A stretch of DNA of 64,000 nt, from contig NZ_LXET01000044.1 of NCBI RefSeq assembly GCF_001655005.1, positions 1 through 64,000 of the forward strand. The letters are read 5' to 3'. The notes under the pieces were generated by a model. It was not told where the DNA came from. It worked only from the letters and a program-made list of their open reading frames with translations, and did no database searches. Both the position numbers and the translations under genes were made by a program. Source of the DNA: Hafnia paralvei ATCC 29927. GTDB lineage: Bacteria; Pseudomonadota; Gammaproteobacteria; Enterobacterales; Enterobacteriaceae. Below are positions 43,397 through 51,635 of the stretch, in pieces (the stretch's first letter is position 1; every line of letters starts with the position of its first letter).

Positions 43397-43933
43397 ATGA
43401 ATACACAGGGGAGCGGGGTTATTAATGGCGTGGTCAGCTCAATACCTGCGGCATTATTGTTTTGCTGTGTCACTGCTCAAAACGCCTATGCCGTCATCTC
43501 TGCGCAATTTCAGGCTCAAGCAACTATCGCCGCAGGATGTGCCTTGCTGGGTACTGGAAGCTTATTTGGCGCACTAAGTTTTGGTTCATATTCCGGCACA
43601 ACCAGTGGAAGTATCAATGGGACTTTTGTACAAAACACCACGCTGACACTGGCATGCACTCCTGGCGTCACTCTGAGTATGAAAGTCGATGGGGGGACAC
43701 ACCAAACTACCGTACGTAATGTGATGCAGAGCGGAAATAGTCTCCAATTACCTTATCGAATATATTCCGATGCGGCGCATACCAGCGAAATTCTGATTAA
43801 CCAAACCGTTCCACTCAATATAACAGGCACGAATAACAACATTATTTTGCCTATTTACGGCGTATTACAACTTAACGGCTTTAGCCCTTCAGGGAGTTAC
43901 ACCGATACATTAACGGTGACACTCACTTGGTAA
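43397..43933 (+). CDS. Csu-type minor pilin, spore coat U domain
   Basis: A 178-residue SCPU protein: signal sequence with cleavage after about YA (NAYA), then GCALLGTGSLFG and LACTPGV with the Cys pair, a typical NVMQSGNSLQLPYRIYSD block and the ending YTDTLTVTLTW. Starts 6 bp after the previous stop. It is likely a minor or linker subunit. Confidence 0.85.
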   Translation: MNTQGSGVINGVVSSIPAALLFCCVTAQNAYAVISAQFQAQATIAAGCALLGTGSLFGALSFGSYSGTTSGSINGTFVQNTTLTLACTPGVTLSMKVDGGTHQTTVRNVMQSGNSLQLPYRIYSDAAHTSEILINQTVPLNITGTNNNIILPIYGVLQLNGFSPSGSYTDTLTVTLTW

Positions 43934-43948
43934 ATCAAGGAGAGTTTG

Positions 43949-44713
43949 ATGAGCAAACGTGTCAATTCTATTTGTCCTATTCCTTATATTTTTATTGGTA
44001 CTCTACTGGTGTGTATAGCTGCGCCAATCAAAGCCTTTTCCGCCACTAATATGCTAATTTGGCCAATTGACCCTGCACTGGGTGCAAAGGACAACGCGAC
44101 TGAGCTCTGGCTTGAAAATAAGGGAACCAGCGTCGCAACCATGCAAATACGCGTGCTCGGTTGGCAACAGGTAAACGGAGAAGAAAATTATCGCAATCAG
44201 CAAGACGTTGTCGCCAGCCCTCCTATCGTAAACATCAGCGCGGGGAAAAAGCAGCTTATCCGCCTTATTCGCCAATCCCCGACACCAGCGGGAAAAGAGC
44301 AGGCTTTTCGTATCCTGATCGATGAGGTTCCATCGCCCGACCATTCTTCTGCCAATCAGGCCGGTGTTTCTTTACTCATGCGCTATTCGCTGCCTCTATT
44401 TGTCTATGGTGACGGCGTCAACTTTCAGCGCAACGCTTCACAGCCGGTGCAGCTCAATCAAAGTCAACTGAGTTGGAAGACGATAACCAATAATGACCAT
44501 CCGGCACTAGAAGTTACCAATCAAGGCGCGATCCATGCGCGTCTGAGTAAAGTATCAATTAACGGCAAGCCAATAGCAGATGGCTTACTGGGCTATGTGC
44601 TCGCACATTCCAAGCGCGTATGGCCATTACCACCAAGCGTGTCACGCGGCGAGCACCTGAAGGCAGAGGTCAATAACGACGCTAATATTTGGCAATCCGG
44701 CCCAACACCATAA
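43949..44713 (+). CDS. periplasmic pilus chaperone, Csu-type
   Basis: A 254-residue PapD-like chaperone with signal peptide, two immunoglobulin-like domains and the G1 region RLIRQSP, as in CsuC-type chaperones. It donates a strand to SCPU subunits before usher delivery. The ATG at 43949 follows AAGGAGAGTTTG; the TTG three bases before is less likely. Confidence 0.87.
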   Translation: MSKRVNSICPIPYIFIGTLLVCIAAPIKAFSATNMLIWPIDPALGAKDNATELWLENKGTSVATMQIRVLGWQQVNGEENYRNQQDVVASPPIVNISAGKKQLIRLIRQSPTPAGKEQAFRILIDEVPSPDHSSANQAGVSLLMRYSLPLFVYGDGVNFQRNASQPVQLNQSQLSWKTITNNDHPALEVTNQGAIHARLSKVSINGKPIADGLLGYVLAHSKRVWPLPPSVSRGEHLKAEVNNDANIWQSGPTP

Positions 44714-44739
44714 TCGGCACTATCCGCCAAGCCGCCTAA

Positions 44740-47142
44740 GTGAACGCAACCAAAGTCAGGTACAGTCGCGCTGTGCCTCTTATGGTCACACTCAGTTTGC
44801 CCAGCATCGCTTACGCCGATCTAGGCAGCACGGATCTGCCTCCGCCTCCCACGGCTAGCGTCGTTAATCAAGAACAGCAGTTCCGCCTAGAATTAGTTAT
44901 CAACCGTTTCAACACTGGCAAGCTCATCCCAGTAGTCGAACGCAACGGTCATTTCTTTGTCCAATCGAATACGCTGATTAGCTTCGGTTTGCCTGCCGAC
45001 AAATTCACATCGGTTGAAACAGATATCAGCGCTATGCCCGAATTAAACGCCCGCTATGACAGCGAAAACCAACGACTATTAGTGCAGGTGCCAACCGATT
45101 GGTTGCCTAATCAACCGATATTTACCGGCAACCCGACACAGCAAACACACGCATTGGCTGGCTCTGGGGCACTCTTCAACTATGACGTTTATACCAGCCA
45201 CACGCAGGACAACGCTACGCTCACTTCGGCATGGAACGAGCTACGCATTTTCACCCCCAATGCGACCTTTTCCAGTACCAGTATTTTACGGAAAAGCATG
45301 GGAGGAAATGCGGATAGCAGCAACGAAGGTTTTCGTCGATATGACTCAACCTTAAGCGGCGTAAACGAAACGAATGCGATTAGTTGGCAAGTCGGCGATT
45401 TAGTGACAGGGGCGTTGAGCTGGAGTAACAGCGTGCGCCTTGGCGGCGTAAGTATTGGACGAGACTTCTCCGTTCGTCCAGATATGATCACATATCCCCT
45501 GCCCGCGTTTTCAGGGCAAACCGCGGTTCCAACCACGGCGGATATCTTTATTAACGGTTATCAATCCGGCAGCACCAACCTTGAACCTGGGCCTTTTACT
45601 CTCACCAATCTACCCTACGTCAATGGCGCGGGTGAAGCCGTTCTTGTTACCACCGATGCATTAGGCCGCCGTGTATCCACCACACAGCCTTTTTACGTCG
45701 CAAGCACGCTACTGAAACCAGGCCTTTCAGATGCATCACTTTCTTTAGGCGCATTGCGACGTGATTATGGAGAAAAAGATTTCTCCTACGGCCCAGCCGC
45801 CATAAGTGGTTCTTATCGCTACGGCGTCAACGACGACCTTACGCTGGAATCTCATGCCGAAGGTGCCCAAGAATTGGCGCTAACCGGTTTAGGCACATTA
45901 GTAAAACTGAGCTATCTCGGTGTGCTCAACGCTTCTGCGACCACCAGCACAATGTATGGCAAGCGAGGCAATCAATACGACTGGGGTTATCAGTACAGTA
46001 ATTCACGTTTTAACATTGGCACTCAGCACAGTCGTCGCGATAAAAACTTTGGAAATTTAGCGCTTTACGACATACCAACGAATACCTCAGATCCAGCATC
46101 CTATTCGCTCAGTAAAAGTAGCGATCAGTACTCCGCCGCGCTGTCATTGGATCGCTTTGGCAGTCTCGGACTCGCTTATTTTGATATTAAAAGCTTTGCC
46201 GGAGATAGAACTCGCCTGCTCAACCTGTCGTGGAATAAAAATCTTTGGGGAAATAGCACACTTTATGTTTCCGCCAGCCGAGATCCATCCCAGCAAGACT
46301 GGTCACTGGCGCTTTCCATTCAAATTCCGTTCAGCACCTTCGATAACATCAGTCTCACGACGCAACGCAACGCGACAGGCGAACGCCAACAAACGATCGG
46401 TTATAACCACGCCATGCCAAGCGACGGCGGATTCAAATGGGATCTCGCCTATGCCAATCAGTCGGAACAAAACAACTATCAGCAGGCGACACTAGGCTGG
46501 CGTAATGAACATATTCAGCTACAGGGTGGCGTGTATGGTCCTTCTAACAGCTATACACAATGGGGGGAAATGATGGGCTCGCTGGTGTATATGGATAACA
46601 CTTTGCTGGCCGCCAATCAGATAAACGACGCTTTCGTGGTGGTGAGCACCGATGGCTATCCTAACATCGGCGTTAATTTTGAAAATCAGCCTAAGGGTGT
46701 GACTAACCGCCACGGATACATGCTGATCCCCGGTGTGTCTTCGTTTTATCCCTCCAAGTTCAGTATCGATACGCTAAATCTTCCCGCAGATATTTATGCC
46801 GATACCACCGAGCAACGCCTCGCCGTACGACGTAATAGCGGATATCTGGTGCATTTTCCGGTGCGCGAGCGACGCGCGGCCAGCGTCATTCTGCACGATC
46901 AGACCGGAGCCGCGATTCCAATATCCAGTTCTGTCACTCGGGAAGGAAAATCAGGCGCCTACGTTGGCTGGGATGGACTGGCTTATTTGGAAGATTTAGA
47001 GCGGCAAAATGTGCTGCGACTTCGCACCCCTGACGGTCTGCGCTGCGTTGTCAATTTCAGCCTACCCGACAATCACTCACAGAAATTAAGCACCTACGGC
47101 CCCTTTACCTGCCAGCTTAAAAAATCATCGGAGAACGACTAG
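44740..47142 (+). CDS. outer-membrane pilus usher, Csu-type
   Basis: An 800-residue usher: signal peptide (to about AYA-D), an N-terminal chaperone-binding domain, a 24-strand barrel with plug (the GFRRYDSTLSG to DLVTGALSWSNSVRLGGVSIGRDF region leads the barrel) and C-terminal domains with a Cys pair (LRCVVNF and PFTC). It belongs to the archaic clade with CsuD. The start is GTG at 44740; a ribosome site is poor, and ATG 44782 is possible but would shorten the signal. Confidence 0.88.
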   Translation: MNATKVRYSRAVPLMVTLSLPSIAYADLGSTDLPPPPTASVVNQEQQFRLELVINRFNTGKLIPVVERNGHFFVQSNTLISFGLPADKFTSVETDISAMPELNARYDSENQRLLVQVPTDWLPNQPIFTGNPTQQTHALAGSGALFNYDVYTSHTQDNATLTSAWNELRIFTPNATFSSTSILRKSMGGNADSSNEGFRRYDSTLSGVNETNAISWQVGDLVTGALSWSNSVRLGGVSIGRDFSVRPDMITYPLPAFSGQTAVPTTADIFINGYQSGSTNLEPGPFTLTNLPYVNGAGEAVLVTTDALGRRVSTTQPFYVASTLLKPGLSDASLSLGALRRDYGEKDFSYGPAAISGSYRYGVNDDLTLESHAEGAQELALTGLGTLVKLSYLGVLNASATTSTMYGKRGNQYDWGYQYSNSRFNIGTQHSRRDKNFGNLALYDIPTNTSDPASYSLSKSSDQYSAALSLDRFGSLGLAYFDIKSFAGDRTRLLNLSWNKNLWGNSTLYVSASRDPSQQDWSLALSIQIPFSTFDNISLTTQRNATGERQQTIGYNHAMPSDGGFKWDLAYANQSEQNNYQQATLGWRNEHIQLQGGVYGPSNSYTQWGEMMGSLVYMDNTLLAANQINDAFVVVSTDGYPNIGVNFENQPKGVTNRHGYMLIPGVSSFYPSKFSIDTLNLPADIYADTTEQRLAVRRNSGYLVHFPVRERRAASVILHDQTGAAIPISSSVTREGKSGAYVGWDGLAYLEDLERQNVLRLRTPDGLRCVVNFSLPDNHSQKLSTYGPFTCQLKKSSEND

Positions 47143-47143
47143 T

Positions 47144-48127
47144 ATGAGAGGCATTATTCACTTAATTTTCATTCTATGCGGCGGAGTGTTGTTTTCCTCT
47201 ACTGCCAGCGCCCTCACTACTCATGACTGCACGCTGACTAAGCCTGTATTGATAAATTATGGCAGCCAAAGCTCAGTCGTCGTCAATACAACCTCACAAA
47301 CTCAGGTGTTTAACGTTCAGATAAGCTGCCCCATCGTGCTCGCGGTTGCCGCTCCGGGTTCGATAGGCATTACCTATACCAAATCGACAACAACGAGCGG
47401 ATCGCGCGCGCTTCTCACCAACGGCACAACGGACAGTATTCCCATCCAACTGGTGTGCGTTACCCCAACCTGCTCACCGGCGGTGGAAATTGGCGTGACT
47501 GGCACACAATCCATTCCTAGTTCAACGTTCCTTGGGTTACTCACTAATCAACAGTATTCTCTCCCTCTATCCGTCAATACCATTGTGGGACAATCCGTTG
47601 CCGCAGGAACCTACTCCACTACCCTCACAGTAACGATCAGTTGGAACATTTGTACGGCTGGCGCATTAGTTCTGTGTCTCAACAATGATACGGGCACTGA
47701 CACATTAGTCATCCCCGTAACTCTGGTTGTCACCAACGACTGCGCCACCATCACCGCGCCCGATATCAACTTTGGCAGCGCACCGGTTGCTGGCAGCTTT
47801 AGCTCACAGGCCAATACCATTACCTTGGTATGCACCAAAGGTGCAACCTATACCGTAGGGATTAATAATGGGCTACACGCTAGCGGAGGGGTTCGTAATA
47901 TGCTGAATGGAACCACCAATTTATTGAGCTACGATATCTATCAGTCAACCAGCAATAACCGCTGGGGATCGGTGGGAAGTCAGCGCTGGAGCAGTACTGC
48001 CGCTACCACGACCAGCGCTGATACCATGACCAAAACCTATAACTACGTGGCAAAAATATTCCCCAACCAAACGACGCCACCCGCCGGACTGTACACTGAT
48101 ACGCTTATCGTCGATGTCGCATTTTAA
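47144..48127 (+). CDS. Csu-type tip adhesin with two SCPU domains
   Basis: A 327-residue protein with signal peptide (to about ASA) and two tandem SCPU domains (about 25-175 and 195-327), each with paired Cys. The N-terminal half would be the receptor-binding tip domain, the C-terminal half the pilin joined to the fibre, as in CsuE. The ATG at 47144 follows CGGAGAACGACTAGT and is one base after the usher stop. It is convergent with amyA, 6 bp from its stop. Confidence 0.87.
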   Translation: MRGIIHLIFILCGGVLFSSTASALTTHDCTLTKPVLINYGSQSSVVVNTTSQTQVFNVQISCPIVLAVAAPGSIGITYTKSTTTSGSRALLTNGTTDSIPIQLVCVTPTCSPAVEIGVTGTQSIPSSTFLGLLTNQQYSLPLSVNTIVGQSVAAGTYSTTLTVTISWNICTAGALVLCLNNDTGTDTLVIPVTLVVTNDCATITAPDINFGSAPVAGSFSSQANTITLVCTKGATYTVGINNGLHASGGVRNMLNGTTNLLSYDIYQSTSNNRWGSVGSQRWSSTAATTTSADTMTKTYNYVAKIFPNQTTPPAGLYTDTLIVDVAF

Positions 48128-48133
48128 GTCAGG

Positions 48134-49615
48134 CTATTGCTCTAAAACCCAGACGCTGACGCTCCCCGCTGAGACAGGGAAATCGGCGGTAGCGTCGTCA
48201 CCGGCGGTGACAATATCCTCATGATTGCCAAGAAAATCGTAAAAACGGCGTCCCGCTAGACCGTTAGTAAGTTGCACGTGTTTTGCTGCCACGTCACCGT
48301 TGGTTAGAACCACGACGCACCCCGGTGCCTCGCCGGTGCCGTCTCGCACAAAGGCGATACATTGGGGATCATCGAAATAATCATGCTGTGCCCCGTTGGC
48401 AAAACGCTGACGCGCCTCCAGCAGTTTCTCCAACTCAGGAATGATCGGCATGATGATTTCATGATCCTGCTCATCATCACCTTTATCGGTATAGGTTGCA
48501 CCAAACAGATCGGGATAGAACACGCAGGGCACGCCCTGCTCACGGAGCAAAATGAGCGCATAGGCCAGCGGTTTGAACCACGGTTCCACCGGTGCCTCTA
48601 AAGACTGTAATGGCTGGGTATCATGATTCGCCACCAACGTAACCGTATTTTCTGGTGCTATTGCCACCAGCGTATCGGCAAAGATCGTCGAGAGATCGTA
48701 GGCATTACCAGACTTAGACGCATGATGGAATTTCTTATGTAACACGGAGTCAAACAGCATGACTTTATGTTCAGTTTCATTGAGATAGTTTTCCAACGCC
48801 CCCACTTCAGGTGACCAATACTCGGCAACCGTAAACAGCTCGCGCCCAGAGTGCTCGCGCAGGTGATCCAACCATTGAGAATAAAACCATGAGGGAATGT
48901 GCTTTACGGCATCCAGACGAAAGCCATCACAAGGCACGGAATCCAATAACCAGCGTCCCCAGAACTTTAATTCCTCGGTGACCGCTTCATTACGGAATTC
49001 AACATCAGCACCCATCAAATAATCGTAATTACCATTCTCTTTATCGACATCGTCGTTCCAACCATCATCGCCAAAATCATTCATTATTTTGAAAATGCCG
49101 TTTTCATCGGGATCTTCAATATAATCAACGCCGTTAAAACAGCGAAAATCCCATACGAACTCAGAATATTTTCCCTGCCGTCCAGGAAAAGTAAAACGGG
49201 TATAGGTCAACGCTTCAAAGGTATGATCGTCAATATCATTACGATCGTGCTCTTCCACGCGGCGCACAAAAACGCGCTCCTTCTCATCAGCGCCCAATTT
49301 GTGATTTAACACCACATCAAACAGCACCTGTAGCCCGTGAGATTGCAGAGACTGCGCTGCATGTTCCAATCCACCTCGATCACCGTATTTGGTTGGCACA
49401 CTGCCCTTTTGATCAAACTCACCCAAATCAAACAGATCATAGGAGTCATATCCAACAGAATATCCCCCGCTTGCGCCCTTACTGGCAGGCGGCAGCCAAA
49501 CATGACTCATCCCTAGCTGGGCAAGATATTCAGCCTTCTCAGCCACTTCCGGCCAGAGTTTGCCCCCATCGGGGTAATACCAGTGAAAAAATTGAAAGAG
49601 CGTTGTTTTCTTCAT
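48134..49615 (-). CDS. amyA: cytoplasmic alpha-amylase AmyA
   Basis: A 493-residue GH13 alpha-amylase without a signal peptide, like E. coli AmyA (495). The (beta/alpha)8 motifs are present: VVLNHK, the nucleophile in GFRLDAVKHIP, the acid/base Glu in VAEYWS and the stabiliser in VANHDTQP. It hydrolyses internal alpha-1,4 bonds of maltodextrins and glycogen fragments. Two adjacent ATGs open the frame; I use the second. Confidence 0.95.
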   Translation of the reverse strand: MKKTTLFQFFHWYYPDGGKLWPEVAEKAEYLAQLGMSHVWLPPASKGASGGYSVGYDSYDLFDLGEFDQKGSVPTKYGDRGGLEHAAQSLQSHGLQVLFDVVLNHKLGADEKERVFVRRVEEHDRNDIDDHTFEALTYTRFTFPGRQGKYSEFVWDFRCFNGVDYIEDPDENGIFKIMNDFGDDGWNDDVDKENGNYDYLMGADVEFRNEAVTEELKFWGRWLLDSVPCDGFRLDAVKHIPSWFYSQWLDHLREHSGRELFTVAEYWSPEVGALENYLNETEHKVMLFDSVLHKKFHHASKSGNAYDLSTIFADTLVAIAPENTVTLVANHDTQPLQSLEAPVEPWFKPLAYALILLREQGVPCVFYPDLFGATYTDKGDDEQDHEIIMPIIPELEKLLEARQRFANGAQHDYFDDPQCIAFVRDGTGEAPGCVVVLTNGDVAAKHVQLTNGLAGRRFYDFLGNHEDIVTAGDDATADFPVSAGSVSVWVLEQ

Positions 49616-49951
49616 CATGCTTCACCTCATAAAGGCCGAACTCTAAGCATGGATTAAAAATCCGTATTTAACCGAAAATATTCATAGCAACCCTAGGCAT
49701 GAACCGTATGCAGAAATCTGAGGTTATGCTTTGCCTATATTTCACCGGAGTGATTCACGAAATAAATACAACCATTCATAAAATATATAGTTAATAAAAC
49801 AAAACACATTAATAGAAATGAATGGTGAATTTGAAACAAATGTTCTCAGCAAAATAACGAATATCCGCACAACTGCATAAAACAAGATTTATAAAACCAT
49901 TTATTGTTCGCAGCCTAATTATCCTGCTTTAGACATTAATAGCAGAATCAT
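49616..49951. other. intergenic region between amyA and the efflux gene
   Basis: 336 bp, AT-rich, divergent promoters presumed. No defined regulator site or RNA is visible. Confidence 0.4.
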
Positions 49952-51490
49952 ATGACATTTTTTAATTCCATTAATAATTCATTCATGAAAAATATAAATA
50001 AAAAAACCAAATATCGTTTTAACGATAGAAAAAAAATATGGCGTCCCAGCATACTTATTTCTTTATCCATAATTCTTTGTGGATGTGCAGCCATACATTC
50101 GGAAAAAGCGCCATTGCCTCAAACCGATCTGAGCCAAATTCATATCGTCGATGCCCCTGAAGGAGCGCTGCGTGAGTGGCCAGGAAATCACTGGTGGCAA
50201 AATTACCATGACCCACAGCTAAACCAACTGGTAGCGTTAGCCCTTGCCGACTCACCCACGCTGGCCATTGTTCGTCAACGCATCGAAATAGCAAAATCCC
50301 AGACCGACCGCGCACGCGCTAATGATTTTCCCATCGTAAATTTCGGTGCTGATGTCGAACGCCAAAAGATGTCGGCTGAAGGCGTAATGGGGCCTTTTGC
50401 CCTTGATGATCCCGCCGCAGGCACCACCGGTCCATGGTACACCAGCGGAACCTTTGGCCTTCAGGCTAGCTATGATTTAGATCTGTGGGGTAAAAATCGG
50501 GCTCAAGTCCAATCGGCCTTAGGGGTATATAAGGCGAAACAAGCAGAACTGGCTGAAAGTGAACTCCTCGTGTCCTCCGCTGTTACGCAGATTTACTGGG
50601 ACATTCAAACCGTTAAAGCGCTACAAGACATTCTGCTAGAGATTAAAAAGCAGGAGTCACTCATCAATGATACTGACCGCAAACTGTATAACGAAGGGAT
50701 CATCTCCTCTTTAGAACAAACACAAACCGAAACCCAGTTCGCGAAAATAGACGAGCAAATTGACGCCTACACGGGCAATCTGCTGCTATTACGTGCAAAT
50801 TTACAGGCCATGATTGGGCTTAAGAATCCGTTGCCTGCGCTTGAGACGGTTCCTTTACCAGACGTTGCCAGTACCATGCCACAAAACCTTAACTATGAAT
50901 TACTGGCGCGTCGGCCAGATTTGCAGGCAGCGCATTGGTACATTGATGCATCGCTAAGCGAAGTTGATGCGGCTAAGGCGGCGTTTTATCCTGAAATCAA
51001 CCTGATGGGATTCTTGCAAAACGACGCCCTACACTTAAGCGACCTATTTCGTGGTTCCGCCCAGCAGATGGGGGGAATCTTTGGCTTAACCCTCCCTATT
51101 TTTGACGGAGGGCGGCTCAATGCGAACCTAAGCATCATGCAGGATAACAGCAATCTCAGTATCGCTAACTACAACAAAGCCGTGGTTAGCGCAGTGACTG
51201 AGGTGACCAAGGGGATCACCCAGTTAGATACCATTACCCATCAAAGAACACACCAAGCCGTCGTCGTTGCTGGCGATAAAAAAATCTGGTCACTCACCCA
51301 ACAACGTTTTCAGGCAGGGCTCATTAGCGGAGTAAACGTTGCTAAAGCGAAACTCCCCCTGTTAGCTGAGCAGACTAAACTTATAGAGCTTCACGGCCGC
51401 TGGATTGATGCCGATATTAATCTCATAAAGGCGCTTGGTGGCGGGTATCGCGCGGAAAGTCTCCCCGTAGTCTCAAAATCCAAGTCTTAA
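49952..51490 (+). CDS. MdtP-like outer-membrane efflux lipoprotein
   Basis: A 512-residue TolC-like outer-membrane factor of the NodT group. The lipobox ILCGC places acylation about residue 50 after an unusually long basic N-terminus, so translation may start at the ATG at 49985. The mature part has two OEP repeats, with YDLDLWGKNRAQVQ and LPIFDGGRLNANL in the repeat-end positions. It resembles E. coli MdtP, the outer channel of MdtNOP, but no membrane-fusion or pump gene is adjacent. It must work with a partner encoded elsewhere. Confidence 0.82.
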   Translation: MTFFNSINNSFMKNINKKTKYRFNDRKKIWRPSILISLSIILCGCAAIHSEKAPLPQTDLSQIHIVDAPEGALREWPGNHWWQNYHDPQLNQLVALALADSPTLAIVRQRIEIAKSQTDRARANDFPIVNFGADVERQKMSAEGVMGPFALDDPAAGTTGPWYTSGTFGLQASYDLDLWGKNRAQVQSALGVYKAKQAELAESELLVSSAVTQIYWDIQTVKALQDILLEIKKQESLINDTDRKLYNEGIISSLEQTQTETQFAKIDEQIDAYTGNLLLLRANLQAMIGLKNPLPALETVPLPDVASTMPQNLNYELLARRPDLQAAHWYIDASLSEVDAAKAAFYPEINLMGFLQNDALHLSDLFRGSAQQMGGIFGLTLPIFDGGRLNANLSIMQDNSNLSIANYNKAVVSAVTEVTKGITQLDTITHQRTHQAVVVAGDKKIWSLTQQRFQAGLISGVNVAKAKLPLLAEQTKLIELHGRWIDADINLIKALGGGYRAESLPVVSKSKS

Positions 51491-51635
51491 AGTGAATGGT
51501 AGAAGCGGGGGAAGCCTTGGCTTCTGCCACACTGATTGTGTCAAACAGCAGCATGGACAATCACCATTGTGTTAACAAAATGATAGCGAAAATACCTACT
51601 ATTTTTCCTATAATTACCGGATAGTTACCTTAAAC

